Positions 1-8,507 of a stretch of 42,056 nucleotides of DNA are shown in pieces. The notes beneath the pieces were generated by a model that searched no databases, was not told the origin of the DNA, and saw only the letters and a list, made by a program, of their open reading frames with translations. The stretch lies in NCBI GenBank assembly GCA_002473165.1, contig DKSD01000099.1:1-42056 (forward strand), written 5' to 3'. Every line of letters starts with the position of its first letter. The first letter of the stretch is position 1. Position numbers and translations under genes: made by a program. This DNA comes from Succinatimonas sp. UBA7265. GTDB lineage: Bacteria > Pseudomonadota > Gammaproteobacteria > Enterobacterales > Succinivibrionaceae.

Positions 1-33
1 CTCTAATTCCCGCGTTTTTGTACTGCCACAAGC

Positions 34-1542
34 CTAGCCGATCTCTCCGATCGGCAGCGTGAGCGGGCACGCAATCCCCAGAAGCTTTGCGATCTCTTTC
101 ATCTCTTTGGTCCGCTCCTGCATGACCGCGTTCTTGGCGAACACCTTGCACTTCTGGTTCCTCAGCGCCATCAAAGCGCCGCGCAGCGAGAAGGAGCTGT
201 CCTTGAGCGCGTCCTGCATGAGTTTGGCGGTTATGACGGCGATGAACGTGACGAGCAGATGGCCGCGCAGGTGTTTCTCGTCGTGAACGGCCAGAGGCAG
301 CAGACCAGCTTCATTTTTCGCAACATCAAAGATCTGCTCGACCTCCTGCCTGACGTAATACGTCTCAAGCAGGCTCTCAGGCGCGATCCTCCTTGACGAC
401 ACCAGCATGAACAGCCCGTGCCTTGCCATCTTCGAGCAGAACTCCTCGCTGGACAGGCCTTCGTGATCTTTCATGAGCTTTCGGTCTTCGATGCCCTTGC
501 GTTCAAGATCCTGGCACAGATAGAACCAGCCTTCGCGCTCTCCTCCGAGCATGGGCGCCTGCCATGAGGCGATATAGAGTGATCTGCCGTTCCAGTGCAC
601 GAGGTTCTCAGGCTTTTGCAGGTTTTCCAGGGCCGAGGAGACGCCTTCCCTGTATTCGGAGCGGTTCTCGCGCACTCTGGTGACAAACGAGATCCCGCTG
701 TCGAACATGTAGCGGAAGTTCTCGTCGCTGCCGTAACCGGCGTCGAGGAGGGCGAACTTCGTGCTGATCCCCAGGGCCCTGAGCTCCTCAAAGGTCGCCT
801 GGAGCGTGGTGACGTCGATGACATTGCCGGGGCAGTAGCGGAAATACAGGGGAAGGCCGGTGTGCTGCTGCACCACATAGATGAGCCTGGCCTCCTCGGA
901 GATCTCGCCGTTGTGGCTGCTTACGGCCGTAAGCGGGAAGTGGATGCTGTTTGGAAGGCCGGTGCTGTCGACGATGACGCCGCTGCGCTCTTTGACAAGC
1001 TTAAGGTAGCCGTCAAGGAAGCCCCTGAGCATTTCCTCCTCGCCCAATTCCCCGAGCAGGGCGCTCACCCTCTGGCTGTCGGGCCTGGCCCCGGGCCACA
1101 GCAGCCTGGCGGCGCTGCCGGTGAACCACTGCTCGCACAGGCTGTTGCCTGCTTTCTCAAGGATGTAGTAGCACACGAGGGCGGACAGCAAGTCCGGGTT
1201 TTTGCACTTGGTCCCCCTTGCGGCCTGTGCAATCCCGGTCTTCTCCATGAAGGCGCTCACCGCCCAGGCGTCGCCGAAATCGAGGATGAGTTTCTCCTTC
1301 TGCCTGCCCCTGTGCGGCACCCTGAACTCCCCTATGGGCTCGGCATAGCCGGCAGGCACAGGCTCTGTGGTGTCGGTCTTCGGATCATAGGTATACAGCC
1401 CGAGCTTTTTGTTCCTGTAGATCCCTTTCTCCTTGTCCACAGCCCATCCCAGGCACTTGGCGTCTTTTCTGACTTTTCCGGTTTCATCGCGAAATGAGCG
1501 GTAGGCGTAGGCATACCCTCTGGAATTCACGGTAACGTACAT
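34..1542 (-). CDS. IS1634-type DDE transposase
   Basis: A 502-residue transposase that would catalyse cut-and-paste movement of the surrounding element. The IS4-superfamily signature Y-(2)-R-(3)-E-(6)-K is perfect in YYVRQEVEQIFDVAK near residue 400. The two upstream catalytic aspartates are in IVDSTG and LLDAGYG. Length and the N-terminal segment (MYVTVNSRGYAYAYRSFRD) fit the IS1634 group. No internal stop or frameshift is seen, so it could be active. The start ATG at 1542 is directly followed upstream by an imperfect palindrome that may regulate it. The plus-strand frames inside this gene are shadows. Confidence 0.93.
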   Translation of the reverse strand: MYVTVNSRGYAYAYRSFRDETGKVRKDAKCLGWAVDKEKGIYRNKKLGLYTYDPKTDTTEPVPAGYAEPIGEFRVPHRGRQKEKLILDFGDAWAVSAFMEKTGIAQAARGTKCKNPDLLSALVCYYILEKAGNSLCEQWFTGSAARLLWPGARPDSQRVSALLGELGEEEMLRGFLDGYLKLVKERSGVIVDSTGLPNSIHFPLTAVSSHNGEISEEARLIYVVQQHTGLPLYFRYCPGNVIDVTTLQATFEELRALGISTKFALLDAGYGSDENFRYMFDSGISFVTRVRENRSEYREGVSSALENLQKPENLVHWNGRSLYIASWQAPMLGGEREGWFYLCQDLERKGIEDRKLMKDHEGLSSEEFCSKMARHGLFMLVSSRRIAPESLLETYYVRQEVEQIFDVAKNEAGLLPLAVHDEKHLRGHLLVTFIAVITAKLMQDALKDSSFSLRGALMALRNQKCKVFAKNAVMQERTKEMKEIAKLLGIACPLTLPIGEIG

Positions 1543-1543
1543 T

Positions 1544-1573
1544 GTGGCAATACCTTAATTAAAATACTGCCAC
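1544..1573. promoter_or_regulatory. Imperfect inverted repeat upstream of the transposase
   Basis: The arms GTGGCAATAC (1544-1553) and ATACTGCCAC (1564-1573) pair at 8 of 10 positions around an AT-rich loop, one base upstream of the transposase start codon. The motif is the same as the terminal repeat of the element. It could be an internal transposase-binding site that represses expression, or the true right end of a shorter element. Confidence 0.4.
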
Positions 1574-1678
1574 GAGTATAGCACAGCAAGCCCTGCGTGC
1601 AACTCTTTTTGCTGTTATTCTGAGAAAAAATTATGAGATGATGAGGGAGGGGAAAGCCCTTTTCGTCAGTGGCAGTAC

Positions 1679-2446
1679 GGAAAGAGCGGAGTTAGAGTTT
1701 ACGCTACCGACAAAGATTCCGGCCGGAAAATCGTCATCGAAAATCAGCTTGAAGACACCAACCACGATCATTTGGGCAAGCTCATCACCTACGCCGCCGG
1801 CAAGTCGGCAGAGGTGATTATCTGGGTGGTGAAGCATGCCCGGGATGAGCACAAGGCCGCCATAGAGTGGCTTAACAACCACACCGATGACAAGATCGGT
1901 TTTTTCCTGTGCGAGGTTAAGCTCTATAAAATCGGCAACTCGGATCCGGCCGTGAAATTCGATGTCGTGGAAAAGCCTAACGACTGGATAAAAGTGGGAA
2001 AAGATCCGGGGCCGGTTACGTCAACGCAGCAGCTGAGGTACGAATTTTGGACGGCGTTCCTCGACTGTGTTGGCAAAGATCACGCATTTTTGAAGGCTTT
2101 CAAACTAAGAAAGCCCGGCTATGACCACTGGCTCACGTTCTCTGTTGGCTCTGCCGCCTGCCATCTCAACATCCTGCAGGTGCAAAAGAACAGCGAACTG
2201 GACGTTGAGCTTTATGTTTCCGACGACAAAGATCTCTATCGATCACTGCATTCAGCTAAGCGCGAGATCGAGTCCGAATGCGGATTTGAACTTGACTGGC
2301 GGGAAATGTCTGAGAAAAAAGCAAGCCGGATCATTGCCCGTAAAGAGGGCGTTGATTTTGAGGACAGGAAGCAGTGGCCGGAACTGTTCAAATGGCTGAG
2401 CGTGACTTTGCTGAAAATGCGTGAAGCCTTCGGCAAGCGCATTTAA
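1679..2446 (+). pseudogene. DUF4268-type protein, 5' truncated next to the IS
   Basis: The frame reads RKIVIENQLEDTNHDHLGKL early (about 1724-1780), a segment typical of DUF4268 proteins that contains an I-E-x-Q motif like that of PD-(D/E)XK-fold nucleases. It continues through the alpha/beta C-terminal domain (LRYEFWTAFLDC, near residue 90 of the visible part) to a normal TAA at 2444-2446. No plausible start codon or ribosome-binding site precedes it: the frame is open only back to a TGA at 1634-1636, and the first part of that lies inside the IS end. Family members are usually well over 300 residues, so the N-terminal part is missing. Such proteins are often found in defence or mobile regions. 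The function is unknown and the remnant is probably not made. Confidence 0.7.
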
Positions 2447-2656
2447 CTGTTCGATTTTTACGGGCTGTGTGTCTGGCTGCGGCTTTCTTCAGCGCCGTGG
2501 TGACTGCACAGCCTTTCCTTCACCGAAGTTCGGTTCTCGCCGAAGCCATACTGTTCCTTTCTTTGCAATAGAGCTCTCGTGCAGTACCGTCTCATACTGT
2601 AAAACTCTGCACTAAAACTGACCCACCTTCCCCGGAATTCCAATCCTTTGTAATAA

Positions 2657-2668
2657 ACAGTGCACTGT
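2657..2668. promoter_or_regulatory. Palindrome ACAGTGCACTGT (candidate operator)
   Basis: A perfect 12-bp palindrome whose arms share the heptamer GCACTGT/ACAGTGC with the palindrome at 2921-2935. It lies about 360 bases upstream of the nitrilase-family start. The repeated half-site suggests a dimeric regulator. No regulator gene is encoded next to the operon in this window. Confidence 0.35.
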
Positions 2669-2920
2669 ATTTGCGCATAATGCAGATACCGCTCAAAATG
2701 TTAAAACTTTCACAAAAATCCGGTGTTGCAAAGGCTTACATCCGAAATTATTCAATTTAAACAACATGAAATATGTTGCTTCTTGCAAGGTCTGAATCAG
2801 TTTTGACTGACGCGTCTCCTTAGGATTGACGTCCGGCAAAACTTCATTCTATCCCTCAGTCTTAGATTTTTACTTTGTTTTATAAACAGTTCTCTTTAAC
2901 TCTGCGCTCTTGAATTCATT

Positions 2921-2935
2921 GCACTGTCACAGTGC
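2921..2935. promoter_or_regulatory. Palindrome GCACTGT-C-ACAGTGC (candidate operator)
   Basis: A perfect 7-1-7 inverted repeat ending 93 bases before the start codon of the first gene of the amide operon, in the range expected for an operator. It uses the same half-site as the palindrome at 2657-2668. The cognate regulator is unknown. Confidence 0.45.
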
Positions 2936-3028
2936 CCTGATGTTCGCTCTTAATGCGATCACGAAAGCCCCTTTCAGGCCTGTATATATTTTTCATTGTT
3001 CAAGCAAACCTTTGAGGATCAATTCAAG

Positions 3029-3919
3029 ATGTCAGATTTCCCTTCTTACCTCGCAGCCTCAATTCAAATCAATCCAGAATTCGGCAATAAAGCCGCCAAC
3101 ATGGCCAAGATCAAGGCCCGTCTGGAGGAGGTCGCCGCCAAAGGCGCCGTGATCGCGGTGCTCCCTGAGCTTGCCAACACCGGCTATGTCTTTGAAAGCC
3201 GCGAAGAGGCGTTCTCGCTTGCCGAGAGCGCTAAAGACGGCGAATACGTCACCATGCTCAAGGCGATCGCCTCTGAGCACCAGATGTACATCGCCTCGGG
3301 GATCACCGAGCGCGAGGACGACTGCCTGTACAACAGCGCCGTGCTGGTCGGGCCCAAAGGGCTCATCGGCGTCTATCGCAAGAACCACCTCTGGGGTGAT
3401 GAGAACGTGTTCTTTGAGCCGGGCAACCTCGGCATGCCGGTGTTTAAGACGCCTATAGGCCGCATCGGCATGGTGATCTGCTTTGACGGCTGGTTCCCGG
3501 AGCTCTACCGCATCGCCGCGATGCAGGGCGCCGACATCATCTGCAACTGCACAAACTGGGTGCCCATGGCCAACCAGCCTGCCAACATGCTGGCGATGGC
3601 CAACATCCTCGCCATGGGCGCGGCGCATTCCAACGCGCTCAACATCATCTGCGCCGATCGCTGCGGCACGGAGCGCGGCCAGCCCTTCCTCGGGCAGAGT
3701 ATCATCGTCGGCCCTGACGGGTGGCTCGCGGCAGGCCCTGCCTCCAGCACCGACGAGCAGATCCTCACAGCAAAGATCAATATCAAGAAGACCCGCGAGA
3801 CCCGCCAGTGGAACGCCTTTAACAACATCGTCCGCGATCGCCGCGACGACGTTTACGATCCGATGCTCGGCTACCTCAGCCCGGAAGACGGCTGCGAAAT
3901 GCCGCTGCAGCGCTGGTAA
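3029..3919 (+). CDS. Nitrilase-superfamily carbon-nitrogen hydrolase
   Basis: A 296-residue cytoplasmic hydrolase that would cleave a C-N bond in an amide, carbamoyl or nitrile substrate through a cysteine thioester. The Glu-Lys-Cys triad is visible: E47 in LPELANTGY, K118 in VYRKNHLW and C151 in VICFDGWFPE. Length fits the N-carbamoyl/omega-amidase-like branches, but the exact substrate cannot be read. The start is ATG 3029, preceded by GAGGA at 3014-3018; an upstream in-frame TTG lacks such a site. It is the first gene of the operon, 28 bases before the ABC transporter binding protein, which suggests that it acts on the imported compound. Confidence 0.88.
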   Translation: MSDFPSYLAASIQINPEFGNKAANMAKIKARLEEVAAKGAVIAVLPELANTGYVFESREEAFSLAESAKDGEYVTMLKAIASEHQMYIASGITEREDDCLYNSAVLVGPKGLIGVYRKNHLWGDENVFFEPGNLGMPVFKTPIGRIGMVICFDGWFPELYRIAAMQGADIICNCTNWVPMANQPANMLAMANILAMGAAHSNALNIICADRCGTERGQPFLGQSIIVGPDGWLAAGPASSTDEQILTAKINIKKTRETRQWNAFNNIVRDRRDDVYDPMLGYLSPEDGCEMPLQRW

Positions 3920-3947
3920 CCCAATATTTTTCTATAGGAGATCTGCT

Positions 3948-5102
3948 ATGAAATTAACCTCTTTGGCCCTGGCAGCAGGGATTGCGGCTTTATCGGCCTC
4001 AACGGTTTTTGCCGAGGACACCATAAAGATCGGCGTGCCGGTTGGCCTTTCAGGCGCCAACAGCGTCGTGGCCCCTTCCGTGGTGCAGTCCTCGGAGCTG
4101 GCTGTAGATGAGATCAACGCCGCAGGCGGCATCCTCGGAAAAAAGGTCGAGCTGGTCGTCGCCGATGACGGCTCCGGCGCCGTGGGCGCGCAGAAGGCCT
4201 TTGACTCGCTGATCTTCGACAAAGGCGTGAACGTGCTGATCTCCATGGAGACGAGCGCCGCGCGCAACGCCGCGCTGCCGATTGTCACCCGCGGCAAGGT
4301 GCCTTACATCTATACGAGTTTCTATGAAGGCCACTCCTGCAACAAGTGGATGTACGTCAACGCCTGGGTGCCTGAGCAACTCTCTTCAGCCTTAGTCGAC
4401 TATCTTGCCCAGGAGAAACAGGCCAAGACGTTCTTCCTCATCGGCTCTGATTACGCTTTTGGCCGCGGCGTGCTTGACTACACCAAGAAGTACATCGAGA
4501 AGACCGGCGGCAAGGTCGTGGGCGAGGAATACCTGCCGATGGACGGCTCTGACTGGACGGCGATCATCTCGGCTTTGCGCTCTGCAAATCCCGATGCGCT
4601 GATCAGCTGCACCGCAGGCGGCGCGCCTAACGTGTCTTTGGGCAAGCAGCTCAAGAGCGCCGGCGTGAACATCCCTTACGGCAACATGGCTGTTGACGAA
4701 GGCACGGCCAAGGACATGGGCTCGGCCGCAGCCGGTATGTATGTCTCAGGCTCTTACATGACTTCCATCGACAATCCGGAGAACAAGAAATTTCTCGCTG
4801 ACATGAAGGCCAAGTTCGGCGATGAGCTCAAGACCCCCAACGATCTGTCCGTCCCGCAGTATGACGGCATCTACGCCTACAAGGCGGCCGTGGAGAAAGC
4901 CGGCAGCACCGATCCCAAAGCGGTCATCAAGGCTTTAGGCGAGATCTCCGTCACCGGCCCGCGCGGCACCATCAAGATGGATCCGGTCTCAAGGCACGCC
5001 CCGCTTACCATGTACCTGGCGCAGGTGCAGGATGACGGCTCTTTAAAGGTCTTAAAGACCTTTGAGAACGTCAGCGAAGGCAAGCAGTGTTCTTTTAAAT
5101 AA
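3948..5102 (+). CDS. HAAT-family ABC transporter substrate-binding protein
   Basis: A 384-residue periplasmic binding protein of the Peripla_BP_6 (LivJ/AmiC/UrtA-like) type. It has a signal peptide ending near AFA/AED at residues 20-25, then the mature start DTIKIGVPVGLSGAN, the helix LAVDEINAAGGILGKKVELVVADD typical of the family, and YDGIYAYKAAVEKA in the C-terminal lobe. It should capture an amide, urea-like or branched amino compound and deliver it to the permease pair encoded next. The start ATG at 3948 has AGGAG at 3936-3940. A strong double hairpin follows the stop, which may keep this subunit more abundant than the membrane components. Confidence 0.92.
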   Translation: MKLTSLALAAGIAALSASTVFAEDTIKIGVPVGLSGANSVVAPSVVQSSELAVDEINAAGGILGKKVELVVADDGSGAVGAQKAFDSLIFDKGVNVLISMETSAARNAALPIVTRGKVPYIYTSFYEGHSCNKWMYVNAWVPEQLSSALVDYLAQEKQAKTFFLIGSDYAFGRGVLDYTKKYIEKTGGKVVGEEYLPMDGSDWTAIISALRSANPDALISCTAGGAPNVSLGKQLKSAGVNIPYGNMAVDEGTAKDMGSAAAGMYVSGSYMTSIDNPENKKFLADMKAKFGDELKTPNDLSVPQYDGIYAYKAAVEKAGSTDPKAVIKALGEISVTGPRGTIKMDPVSRHAPLTMYLAQVQDDGSLKVLKTFENVSEGKQCSFK

Positions 5103-5109
5103 GCCTCAT

Positions 5110-5160
5110 AAGGCAGGGGCAGGGCCCCTGCCTTAATTTTCCGCGCAGGCTGCTGCGCGG
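5110..5160 (+). terminator. Tandem hairpins after the binding-protein gene (attenuator or mRNA-stabilising)
   Basis: A perfect 11-bp stem (5110-5120 with 5124-5134, loop AGG) is followed by AATTTT. Directly behind is a second perfect 8-bp stem CCGCGCAG/CTGCGCGG (5141-5148 with 5153-5160). They lie inside the operon, between the binding-protein gene and the permease gene. Partial termination or 3'-end protection here is known for periplasmic binding-protein operons and is inferred for this one. Confidence 0.65.
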
Positions 5161-5193
5161 CTTTATAAAACCCCATACGTAAAAGGAGGCCTT

Positions 5194-6027
5194 ATGGCGC
5201 TTCTTTTGGATTTCTTCACCACGGCGGCGCTGCTTTTTATCGTAAGCTCCGGCCTCATGATGATCTATGGCGTCATGAAGATAGTGAACTTCGCGCACGG
5301 CGCCATCATCTCCGTGGGCGGCTACGCCGCGTTTATGGTGGCGCGCCTGGGCATCCCCGGCTGGTACGGCTGGGCGCTTGCTTTCGCCGTCGGTTTTGCG
5401 ATCGGCGCCCTGGTCGAGCGCCTCATTGTGCTGCCTTTGTACAACCGGCCGCTCGATGCGATCCTCGCCACCTGGGGCCTTGGGATCGTGCTCATCCAGA
5501 TCATCACCATGATCTTCGGGCGCAGCACTCAGCTCGTCGAATCGCCGATGGACGGCACCTTTGCGATCTTTGGTACAGCCTATTCAAGCTACCGTCTCAT
5601 CATGATCCCGGTGGCGCTGGTGCTCTGCGCTGCGGTGATCGGGCTTCTAAACGGCACGCGCTTTGGCATTAAGACCAAGGCGGTGATCATGAACGAGGCT
5701 TTGGCCGAGAGCATCGGCATTAACGCCAGCCGCATCCGCTTTATCGCCTTCAGCCTGGGTGCAGGCCTGGGAACGCTTGCAGGCTACCTCATCACTCCGC
5801 TCTCCAGCGTCGATCCCTACATGGGCGTTGCCTGGCTTATCAACGCGTTCATGCTCGTGATGGTCGCAGGATCTTCATTTGTCGGGCTCTTCGTGACCTG
5901 CCTTGTGTTCGGGACGCTGCAGGTGCTCGTGAGCATCTATGTAAACCCGGTCATCGGCGGCATGGCCATTGCGGTTTTGGCCGCCATCACATTGCGCATC
6001 AGGCCGCAGGGGTTTAGCCATGTATAA
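5194..6027 (+). CDS. HAAT ABC transporter permease, LivH type
   Basis: A 277-residue polytopic inner-membrane permease. The N-terminal segment GVMKIVNFAHGAIISVGGY is the family hallmark, and the EAA-like cytoplasmic loop is seen in GINASRIRFIAFSLGAGLG. It pairs with the LivM-like permease encoded next to form the channel. ATG 5194 follows an excellent AAGGAGG. Its stop overlaps the start of the next gene by eight bases, pointing to translational coupling. The substrate is not set by this subunit. Confidence 0.92.
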   Translation: MALLLDFFTTAALLFIVSSGLMMIYGVMKIVNFAHGAIISVGGYAAFMVARLGIPGWYGWALAFAVGFAIGALVERLIVLPLYNRPLDAILATWGLGIVLIQIITMIFGRSTQLVESPMDGTFAIFGTAYSSYRLIMIPVALVLCAAVIGLLNGTRFGIKTKAVIMNEALAESIGINASRIRFIAFSLGAGLGTLAGYLITPLSSVDPYMGVAWLINAFMLVMVAGSSFVGLFVTCLVFGTLQVLVSIYVNPVIGGMAIAVLAAITLRIRPQGFSHV

Positions 6028-7759
6028 CCGTACCTTGAAAAAAGCGCTGCCGATCCCGGCTTTGATCTGCCTCGCGCTCATCGTGCTCGGGCCTTACGTG
6101 TGCAGCATGTACCTTGTAAACCTGCTCATCAAGGCCTTCTTCTTTACCGTTGCGGCGATCGCCGTCGACATCCTCTGGGGCTACACGGGCTACCTCACGT
6201 TCGGCCAGTCGGCCTTCTTTGGCATAGGCGCCTACTGCGCAGGCCTGGTGTTCACGCACTTAGGCTTTACTGACGGCAATATCGCGCTGGCGCTTGCGCT
6301 GGCGCTGGTGCTTCCGGCGGCGCTCTCGTTTTTTGTGGGGTGGCTGTCGTTTTACCGCGGGGCCTCGGAGTTCTTCCCCTGCGTGATCTCGCTGGTCGTG
6401 CCGATCGTGGTGATGCAGCTGGTGCTCTCAGGCGGCGAGTTTACCGGCTCAAGCTCCGGGCTTACCGGCTTTGACACCTTTGAATTTGACATGGACGGGT
6501 GGTTCTGGCTCTCAGGCGGCTTTATGCTCGCCGTGGCCATGGCCGCGCATTTCTTCCTGCAAAGCGACGGCGGCAAGGTGCTTGTCGCCATCCGCGACAA
6601 CGAGCAGCGCTGCGCCTATTTAGGCTTAAACCCCGAGCGCATCAAGATTTTGCTCATGACCGTGTTAGGCGCCGTGACTGGCCTTGCAGGCTTTGGCTAC
6701 GCCTCGTTCTCAGGCGTCGTCGCCCCGGAGCTTACGGGTTTCCAGTTTGGCACGGAACTCATCATGTGGGTGGCGCTAAGCGGCAGGGCCACGCTGTGGG
6801 GGCCGGTTCTGGGCACGCTTTTAATTAACGTCGCCACGGGCTATTTAAGTTCTTCAATTCCTTTTGTCTGGCAGCTGATCCTCGGGCTCTCGTTCATCCT
6901 CGTGATCATCCTGCTGCCCAAGGGGCTCATCCCGCTCATCTTCAGGCAGCTGGGCAAGGCCTCGCCCATGGCGCCCGAGCTTCAGGCAGCACAGATCTCC
7001 GCGCCTTACTCTGGGGCGCATGCCTTGGACATGCAGAAAGTCGCCAAATCCTACGGCTCTTTGAGCGTGCTCTCTGACATCACGCTCACGGGAGATCAGG
7101 GCGAGCTCATCGGGATCATCGGGCCCAACGGCGCCGGCAAGACGACGCTCATGCGCTGCATGAGCGACGGCACGGCCAGGACCTCGGGCCTGGTGTCGCT
7201 GTGCGGCCATGACATCGGCAAAGCCGCGCCGCAAAAGTGCGTGGGCTTTGGCCTTGGGCGCAAGTTCCAGAACGCCAATATCTTTCAGACGCTCACGGTC
7301 GCCCAGTGCCTGCGCATGGCCCGCTTTATCGTGGAAAAGCCCTCGTTTTTGCAGGAAAGCTCCGTGTTAAAGCTGCCGCAGTATGTGCTCGATGTCTTAA
7401 AGGTCACCGGGCTTGACGGCAAGCTCAGCGCCGTGGCCTCCGATCTCTCTCACGGAGAGCAGCAGGCTTTGGAGCTTACCATGGTGCTGGCGTTAGAACC
7501 CAAGGTGGTGCTCTTAGATGAGCCCACGGCCGGGCTGACGCTGCCTGAGCGCCGCGGGATCGGCAAGATCTTCTCGGATTTGGCGCACAAGTATTCGCTG
7601 TGCTGCCTGCTCGTCGAGCACGATCTTGATTTTGTCAAAGAGGTGGCCACGCGCATCGTGGTGCTGCACCACGGCACCATCGTCATGCAGGGCACGCCGG
7701 AGGAAGTCGTGAACTCCGAGCTCGTGCAGACCATTTACGCAGGCGCCAGACAGGAGTGA
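6020..7759 (+). CDS. Fused LivM-type permease and LivG-type ATPase
   Basis: A 579-residue fusion. Residues 1 to about 310 form a LivM-type permease (GYTGYLTFGQSAFFGIGAY; RDNEQRCAYLGLNPERIKI as the coupling loop). After a short linker, residues from about 335 form an ABC ATPase with Walker A GPNGAGKTT (about 368-376), signature LSHGEQ (476-481), Walker B VVLLDEP (496-502) and the switch histidine in LLVEHD. ATG 6020 overlaps the livH-like stop; an upstream in-frame start would run deeper into that gene. Such fusions are known in this transporter family. The complex would be completed by the separate LivF-like ATPase that follows. Confidence 0.92.
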   Translation: MYNRTLKKALPIPALICLALIVLGPYVCSMYLVNLLIKAFFFTVAAIAVDILWGYTGYLTFGQSAFFGIGAYCAGLVFTHLGFTDGNIALALALALVLPAALSFFVGWLSFYRGASEFFPCVISLVVPIVVMQLVLSGGEFTGSSSGLTGFDTFEFDMDGWFWLSGGFMLAVAMAAHFFLQSDGGKVLVAIRDNEQRCAYLGLNPERIKILLMTVLGAVTGLAGFGYASFSGVVAPELTGFQFGTELIMWVALSGRATLWGPVLGTLLINVATGYLSSSIPFVWQLILGLSFILVIILLPKGLIPLIFRQLGKASPMAPELQAAQISAPYSGAHALDMQKVAKSYGSLSVLSDITLTGDQGELIGIIGPNGAGKTTLMRCMSDGTARTSGLVSLCGHDIGKAAPQKCVGFGLGRKFQNANIFQTLTVAQCLRMARFIVEKPSFLQESSVLKLPQYVLDVLKVTGLDGKLSAVASDLSHGEQQALELTMVLALEPKVVLLDEPTAGLTLPERRGIGKIFSDLAHKYSLCCLLVEHDLDFVKEVATRIVVLHHGTIVMQGTPEEVVNSELVQTIYAGARQE

Positions 7760-7772
7760 GGCAGGTGAGGAT

Positions 7773-8480
7773 ATGCAACAGGACGCACTAAAGGTTGAGG
7801 GGATCTCCTGCGGCTACGGCCGGGCGATGATCTTAAACTCGCTCTCGCTTGAGATAAAACAGAGCCAGTGCGTGGCCATGCTGGGCAAAAACGGCATGGG
7901 CAAGAGCACGCTCTTAAAGGCCCTCTGCGGCTTCCTGCCCAAAAAGCAGGGCGAGGTCTACATCGAGGGCAAAAGGGTGACCCATTACAAGCCCCACCGC
8001 ATCGCCCGGCTCAATTTAGCGTACGCCGCCCAGGAGCAGGCGATCTTCACGGAGCTTACGGTAAAGGAGAACCTCTCTTTGGCGCTGGCGCACCCCGACA
8101 CCTTCGATCAGGTGTTCATCCCCGTGGGGCACCTGTTCCCGGTGTTCAAAGAACGCCTTTCTCAGAAGGCGGGCACGCTCTCAGGGGGCGAGCAGAAGAT
8201 GCTGCTCGTCGCCCGCTGCCTCATCCAGAGGCCGGATATCATCTTCTTAGATGAGATCACCGAGGGCCTGCAGCCCTCGGTCATCGACAGGATCGCCGAG
8301 GCCCTGGACTGGGAGCGCCGCTCCCACGGCACGGCCATGTTCATCATCGAGCAGAATATCGGCTTTGCCTTGAGGGTCTCAGACCGCTATCTCATCCTAA
8401 AGCAGGGGCGGATCGTCGACAGCGGCGACAGCAAGGCCGAAGGCGCGGCCAAAAAGGTCTACGGCTACCTTACGGTCTGA
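7773..8480 (+). CDS. HAAT ABC transporter ATPase, LivF type
   Basis: A 235-residue cytoplasmic ATPase. Walker A GKNGMGKST is at residues 38-46, signature LSGGEQ at 136-141 and Walker B IIFLDE at 156-161, followed by ITEGL where most relatives have PTEGL. The switch histidine position holds glutamine (FIIEQNIGFAL), as is common in LivF proteins. It should form a heterodimer with the ATPase half of the preceding fusion. The start ATG is 13 bases after the fusion gene, with GTGAGG upstream. Confidence 0.92.
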   Translation: MQQDALKVEGISCGYGRAMILNSLSLEIKQSQCVAMLGKNGMGKSTLLKALCGFLPKKQGEVYIEGKRVTHYKPHRIARLNLAYAAQEQAIFTELTVKENLSLALAHPDTFDQVFIPVGHLFPVFKERLSQKAGTLSGGEQKMLLVARCLIQRPDIIFLDEITEGLQPSVIDRIAEALDWERRSHGTAMFIIEQNIGFALRVSDRYLILKQGRIVDSGDSKAEGAAKKVYGYLTV

Positions 8481-8507
8481 CGCAAGCTTAAAAACAGAGG
8501 AGGCGTC

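Larger units (their letters stand above)
20..1678 (-). mobile_element. IS4-superfamily (IS1634-like) insertion sequence
   Basis: A single full-length DDE transposase gene sits between a perfect 10-bp inverted repeat: GTACTGCCAC at 20-29 and its complement GTGGCAGTAC at 1669-1678. The left copy lies five bases beyond the transposase stop. The right copy lies about 125 bases upstream of its start, which leaves room for a promoter. A second, imperfect copy of the same motif lies at 1544-1553, so the true right end could be there and the element shorter. No target-site duplication is visible next to either repeat. The right boundary coincides with the point where the neighbouring DUF4268 reading frame loses family resemblance, which supports 1678 as the edge. 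Confidence 0.65.
2447..3028. other. Intergenic spacer with operator-like palindromes, no gene seen
   Basis: About 580 bases separate the truncated DUF4268 gene from the amide operon. I see no coding frame with family resemblance. The right part is AT-rich and should hold the promoter of the operon, but no box pair close to the sigma-70 consensus stands out. Two perfect palindromes built from the same half-site (2657-2668 and 2921-2935) are the only clear structures. Confidence 0.6.

Noticed and set aside
595..1497. 300-codon plus-strand frame inside the transposase gene
   Set aside because: It is antisense to a transposase with perfect DDE signatures and has no family resemblance; it is a GC-driven shadow.
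2600..2640. Possible IS21-type terminal sequence (ACTGACCCACC)
   Set aside because: The match is short and from memory only, with no istA/istB remnants nearby; it is not enough to call an element.
3483..3947. Long in-frame extension upstream of the ABC binding-protein gene
   Set aside because: It overlaps the nitrilase gene in another frame; the signal peptide and AGGAG site fix the start at 3948.
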